10,784 nt of DNA. Origin: Asterionellopsis glacialis (Eukaryota > Bacillariophyta > Plagiogrammaphyceae > Rhaphoneidales > Asterionellopsidaceae). Below, piece by piece: positions 7,498 to 10,784 of this stretch. The DNA is taken from contig WKLE02002859.1 of NCBI GenBank assembly GCA_014885115.2, positions 1 to 10,784 on the forward strand. The letters run 5' to 3'. Each line of letters begins with the position of its first letter. The stretch's first letter is position 1. Made by a program: the position numbers and the translations under genes. The notes beneath the pieces are model-generated. The model did not search any database. It was not told the DNA's origin and was given only the letters and a program-made list of their open reading frames with translations.

Positions 7498-7616
7498 CAA
7501 GCTTAGGTTTTTCTGATTTTTAAGAAATCTCAAGCTTGGTGAAAATTGGATGTTTCTTATTGGTGTGTTTGGACTGTAGAATAAACTCCACAAAATCAAC
7601 TTACTCAACATACTTT

Positions 7617-7744
7617 TGTTGATATCTTCATCAATTTTAGAAATATTAACTTGTTTTTTGGTATGAAAATGATCTTCATTCAATATAGATGAAAGATCCT
7701 TATTTTGATTTTTGTTGCAGCCCTGTTGGTTGCTGACTTATGAT
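7617..7744 (+). repeat. Direct repeat copy 2, about 130 bp
   Basis: It is the partner of 7135-7265, 482 bp downstream. Both copies contain TTCATTCAATAT and end CCTGTT(A/G)GTTGCTGACTTATGAT. After this point the similarity with copy 1 stops or fades. Each copy contains a T-rich tract ending in TTCTAG or TTGCAG, which looks like a splice acceptor, so a decayed transcribed unit is another possibility. Confidence 0.85.
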
Positions 7745-8236
7745 TTAAAATGTAAAAGAAATATCATATATACCATGATTATCTGAGAAAATACACAAGT
7801 TTTCAAAAGCTCCCATTGGTTGAGTTTATGGTGTATATTGAATGAAGGAAAGTATTAGAAAACCCAATGCTAGACATGATTTACTCAAACTCTTTATGAC
7901 TTTTGTAAGCTCTATCTATTAATTGATATAATAAATATATTATTGTATTTGTTATTGCAGGTCATACTGCCTGTCTCATAATAGCCCTGTCTGCACTGCC
8001 AAAACAGAATTTTGATTTTGACCCCATGGCAGTCTCCATGAGAATAGCAAAACCGTCATTGTCAATTTCTTGTCTTTGTTGACAGCTCTTCATCTCAAAA
8101 TTCATAGTCAGTAATGCTGTATACACGACCATATGATTCTGGGGGGGGAGAACAGGTGGTCCCAAAAAAAAATACCTAAGAAAGAATAATAAAAGGAGTA
8201 CCTGCCGTAGGTGAGTCGTGCGATAGGTATGACTCG
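7745..8236. other. AT-rich intergenic stretch with little to assign
   Basis: No supported gene. It contains a G8 run near 8141-8148 and, on the minus strand, a 56-codon frame (7962-8132) described separately. The sequence TTGTTATTGCAG near 7950 resembles a splice acceptor but has no partner that I can assign. Confidence 0.4.
7962..8132 (-). pseudogene. Possible short coding remnant, unrecognised
   Basis: From an ATG at 8132 to a TGA at 7962, 56 residues of mixed composition (ending FCFGSADRAIMRQAV) contrast with the low-complexity frames around. A methionine-rich stretch with ILMETAMGSKSK precedes the end. I do not recognise the family. It may be the tail of a degraded transposon gene or chance; confidence is low. 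Confidence 0.2.
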
Positions 8237-8440
8237 CACACAATGACATCAATCAACTGTAGTACGGATGTACCATGATGTGATGACATCATGAACAGAA
8301 CATGTACAATGACGCACCTCATCCAAGATGCAATGACATCATGGACAAAGCACGTGCAGTGACACTCCACAACAGCATGACCCAAAGCGTGATGCATCAC
8401 ATCAGAATGCAGTGATGCACCATCACTCCATGGCAGTACA
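8237..8440. repeat. Degenerate 40-50 bp minisatellite with ATGACATC core
   Basis: ATGACATC starts at 8243, 8283 and 8333. The units at 8283 and 8333 align over about 50 bp (ATGACATCATGxACA...CAxGTxCAxTGAC). A further looser unit follows near 8388-8440 with GATGCATCACATC. One unit contains TGACGC (8310-8315), a hexamer reported as CO2-responsive in diatoms, but this may be chance. Confidence 0.6.
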
Positions 8441-8768
8441 ACTCCAGTCATGATACCAAACAGGTGATCCAGCGGGTGTTCATTGGCTGCCTCAAGGAGT
8501 TTGGCTCACATGATAAAACAAAACTGCACCAAATCTGAACTCTAAGTAGGTTGGCTGTAGGATCCCGTACTCAAAACAGGTGTCAAAGATGAAACAGTGA
8601 ATTGGAGAGTGTTTTTTAGAACTAAATAAAATAGGTCATAATTTATTCACTCCAGCAAAATCTACTCCCTTTTCAATAATTGTCATCAGCATAGTGCAAA
8701 GTGTTAACACTCCAAGGAAAAAGCGGTAAGTACCTAACAGATACCATCTTCATTTTCATCAACTCACC
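8441..8768. other. Leader region ahead of the gypsy gag
   Basis: No gene is seen. If the downstream element keeps its 5' end, this stretch should hold the end of the 5' LTR and the primer binding site. AGTGTTAACACT near 8699-8710 is a perfect 12-bp palindrome, but I could not identify a tRNA-complementary site or an LTR boundary. Confidence 0.35.
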
Positions 8769-9867
8769 ATGAAAGTTGTTGTTCCCAACCAAGGCAATGG
8801 TCGGAGCTACCCTCTGCCTCCCTTCCCACTCTTAATTCTGAGTACAGAAGAGCAGAATTTGATTAAGGCAAAGTACGCCAAGATCTGTTGTCCAATCCCG
8901 GGGATCAAAACTCCAAAGAGAAATTCACTATGGAGTTCCTGTACTTTGACCATTGGTCCCCTAGGGAACTACTGGACTGGTTCAATAATTTGGACCAAGT
9001 AATTTGCGGTCAGCAGATCACAACTGCACCAGTGTACTATTTGATGGCCTGTGCTTTATTACATGGTGAAGGCCTGCTTGTGTTCAATGCTGTAGCTACC
9101 AAACGTGGAAACAAAACAGTGGAGCACTTCAAAATGGTCAGCAAGGACCTTAAGAAGCACTTATTTCCACTTAAGGTGCTCATGAAGCAGAAATCCTATA
9201 AGTGTCAATTCCTCAGGAAGCCACGCAAGCTAATGTCTAAAGAGTACCAAGCTGCTCTTCATACACTCAATGGCTACTTAGAGAAGTTTCCAGGAGCAGA
9301 TAAAAACTCTAAGCTCTTCAACAAAGAACTACTAGAGATCCTTGAGTTCAGTATCCCTGCTACTTGGAGCAAGGAGATGATGTGCCAGGGATTTGATCCT
9401 CAGGACAAAGGCCTACAATCGTTTCTGGAATTTCTGGAGTGCATGGAAGTCACAGACTCCATACAAGATCTGTCAGGCCCTAAGACTAAGGACAAGCCGG
9501 CCCACAAGGACAAACCTAACAATCCAACTAACAGCTGGGACAATAAGGACCAGAAGGCACATAAGGGTAAATGCAAGTACTGTAAAATCCATAAGAACAG
9601 GTCTCACGATACCAGCAAATGCTATGCCCTGGACAAGTACATTGATGAACACCAAAAGGATGGTGAAAAGAACTGCCTAAGTACAAGTGCCAGCACTTTC
9701 ACAAGTACGACAAGCAGGAGCTGAATGCCATTGCAAGTCAAGTTAAAGATTTATTGACTAAGAACTAGTCCAATAGGAACAAGTGCAAACATGAAGCATC
9801 CGGCAAAGATTCTGAGTCTGATGATAGCAATGTCAAAAATGCTATAACTTCAACTTCAAAACCTTAA
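8769..9867 (+). pseudogene. gag: Gypsy gag-like gene with CCHC zinc knuckle, frameshifted
   Basis: An ATG at 8769 opens a first frame (KVVVPNQGNGRSYPLPPF). A shift near 8890 moves into the long frame ending at 9724, with the gag core WSPRELLDWFNNLDQ, a lysine-rich middle and a zinc knuckle at 9572-9622 (CKYC...H...C; spacing C-x2-C-x7-H-x4-C, with a longer loop than the retroviral x4). A further shift near 9680 enters a third frame (KCQHFHKYDKQELNAIASQ) with a stop at 9766-9768 and another at 9865-9867. Gag would form the particle and bind RNA through the knuckle. The order and the residue patterns fit gypsy elements of diatom type. The breaks make it a pseudogene. Confidence 0.8.
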
Positions 9868-10727
9868 ATATCAATAACAAGGAGGAACGAGATAATACCC
9901 CTGTAGTAAATAACATAGAAAACTGTTTACATGACTACTCTATGACTAATCACTTTTCCTGTAGTACCTTTAGGGACTTGCATAGCCTGAAGAAAAAGCC
10001 TAAAACCAGGCATACTTGCCTGGTGATGGTAATGCTAATGCTAGTATGCAAAGGACGCAGACAAAAACCAAAACCACTTAAATTACTTCTAGACTCAGGC
10101 ACTTCAGCCACCATAGTAAATAAGAAATTTACCAAAAAGCTTAAGTGCAAACCTGCACCCAGGACATTCTGGAAGACCAAGGGCAGAAATTTTTCAACCA
10201 ATCAGAAAGTCCGTGCAATATTCAAATTGCCCAAATTAGATGACCGCAAGGCTATTAATTGGGAATGTCATGTCAATGAGATGAAAGGTCAGCAATCATA
10301 CAATATGATAATCGGATGCAAGCTCCTAGAAGAACTACTAGGTATGATACTCTACTATAAGCAGTGCGTAATGACTTGGGAAGACACTGAAGTACCAATG
10401 AAATCAAATGACTACAAGATCAAGGAATTGTATAGTACCTGGTATGCTACAGGAACTCACTGAACCTAAACAAGTATGGGAAGCCACAGATTACATGAAC
10501 AGGATACTGGCTGCAACGTATGATAAAGCAGACTTGGACAAAGTAACTAACATGTGCTGGCATCTGCCCCCTAAGCACAGAAAAGCCTTAAACACACTAC
10601 TTAAGAAGTATGAACCTCTATTGGTATGTGGAACATTGACCCAGTAGGTATCAAAATAAAAGAAGGCTCCAAACCATACCATGGTAAGGCCTATCCAGTA
10701 ACATATGTGTGTAATAATAAATTCTAA
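9846..10727 (+). pseudogene. pol: Gypsy pol fragment: aspartic protease and start of RT region
   Basis: The first frame (through 10463) carries the protease: LLLDSGTSATIV with the catalytic Asp-Ser-Gly at 10092-10100, and the later flap-side motif IIGCKLLEELLG (from 10308) followed by a TWEDTEVPMK-like end typical of gypsy proteases. A shift near 10445 leads into a second frame with the linker (LAATYDKADLDKV, RKALNTLLKKYEPLL). Another near 10622 leads to the segment with WNIDPVGIKIKEGSKPYHG, which corresponds to the stretch just before the reverse transcriptase fingers. The conserved DGTLG-type stretch is damaged at the junction. A stop at 10725-10727 ends the frame. The catalytic YxDD region is outside the window or lost. 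Confidence 0.8.
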
Positions 10728-10784
10728 ACCGTTATTAAACTACCGAGCGCTAGTAAAATAATCGGCATTGTGACATCCGAATCA

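Larger units (their letters stand above)
7135..7610 (+). mobile_element. LTR-like block bounded by TGTTGA and TCAACA
   Basis: The 476-bp block opens with TGTTGATATC and closes with TTACTCAACA, giving 6-bp inverted termini of the TG...CA type that LTRs have. It is preceded by the polypurine tract. The flanking five bases differ (AGATC and TACTT), so no target-site duplication supports a solo LTR. Its first 131 bp recur right after it at 7617. It may be the 3' LTR of an element whose inside is lost, or part of a nested or rearranged insertion. No second full copy is in the window. Confidence 0.35.
8769..10784 (+). mobile_element. Decayed Ty3/gypsy LTR retrotransposon, partial
   Basis: The order gag with zinc knuckle, aspartic protease, then the linker leading into reverse transcriptase identifies a gypsy-type element; integrase and the rest of pol are not in the window. 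The coding frame changes at least five times (near 8890, 9680, 9850, 10445 and 10622), and in-frame stops occur at 9766-9768 and 10725-10727, so it is not functional. Recognisable coding sequence fades at about 10725, and the last 60 bases do not look like reverse transcriptase. The element may be truncated there or only further mutated. No 3' LTR is visible. Confidence 0.85.

Noticed and set aside
7135..7610. Solo LTR with target-site duplication
   Set aside because: The five bases on either side (AGATC and TACTT) do not match, so a simple solo LTR is not supported and the block is reported only as LTR-like.
8237..8440. CRISPR-like array
   Set aside because: The units are degenerate, have no constant repeat with unique spacers, and lie in a eukaryotic context.
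8176..8451. Minus-strand frame of 91 codons with His/Cys-rich repeats
   Set aside because: Its repeated peptide pattern follows from the 50-bp DNA repeat, and no protein family is recognisable.

Overview
The window looks like nuclear DNA of a diatom or close stramenopile. It is AT-rich, with scattered genes on both strands, one gene with a GT-AG intron, a protein with a mitochondrial-type presequence, a glutamine tract coded by CAA repeats, two members of a TPR-like repeat family that I associate with diatoms, and a decayed Ty3/gypsy retrotransposon. The species cannot be named from the sequence alone.

Left part (1-3312): two divergently oriented paralogues encode small helical-repeat (TPR-like) proteins. 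One runs off the left edge on the minus strand (1-746); the other is complete on the plus strand (2515-3312). The spacer of about 1.8 kb holds a three-copy degenerate repeat of about 65 bp and CRE-like hexamers (ACGTCA, TGACGT). Positions 3313-4489 are non-coding with small repeats and palindromes.

Middle (4490-6527): this is the most interesting part. A 484-residue protein with a predicted mitochondrial presequence, a coiled coil and a ParB/DndB-like DGQHR domain faces, tail to tail with a 64-bp gap, a small spliced gene on the minus strand. Joining its two exons across a 156-nt intron gives a 120-residue HEPN/DUF4145-like protein with the RNase-type motif RNKLVH, an N-myristoylation start (MGAGYS) and a CaaX ending (CIIS). 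The intron splits the codon just before the catalytic arginine. Reading through it gives a 110-residue form without the motif and with a hydrophobic tail. DGQHR and HEPN domains are both best known from prokaryotic defence systems and mobile elements. Their adjacency here may be chance, but it is worth checking.

Right part (6528-10784): this is repeat and transposon territory. It holds a 53-nt pure purine tract, a pair of direct repeats of about 130 bp (about 85% identical), an LTR-like block bounded by TGTTGA and TCAACA, nested inverted repeats, a degenerate minisatellite of about 50 bp, and from 8769 a frameshifted Ty3/gypsy element (gag with zinc knuckle, aspartic protease, start of the reverse transcriptase region) that runs to or near the right edge.
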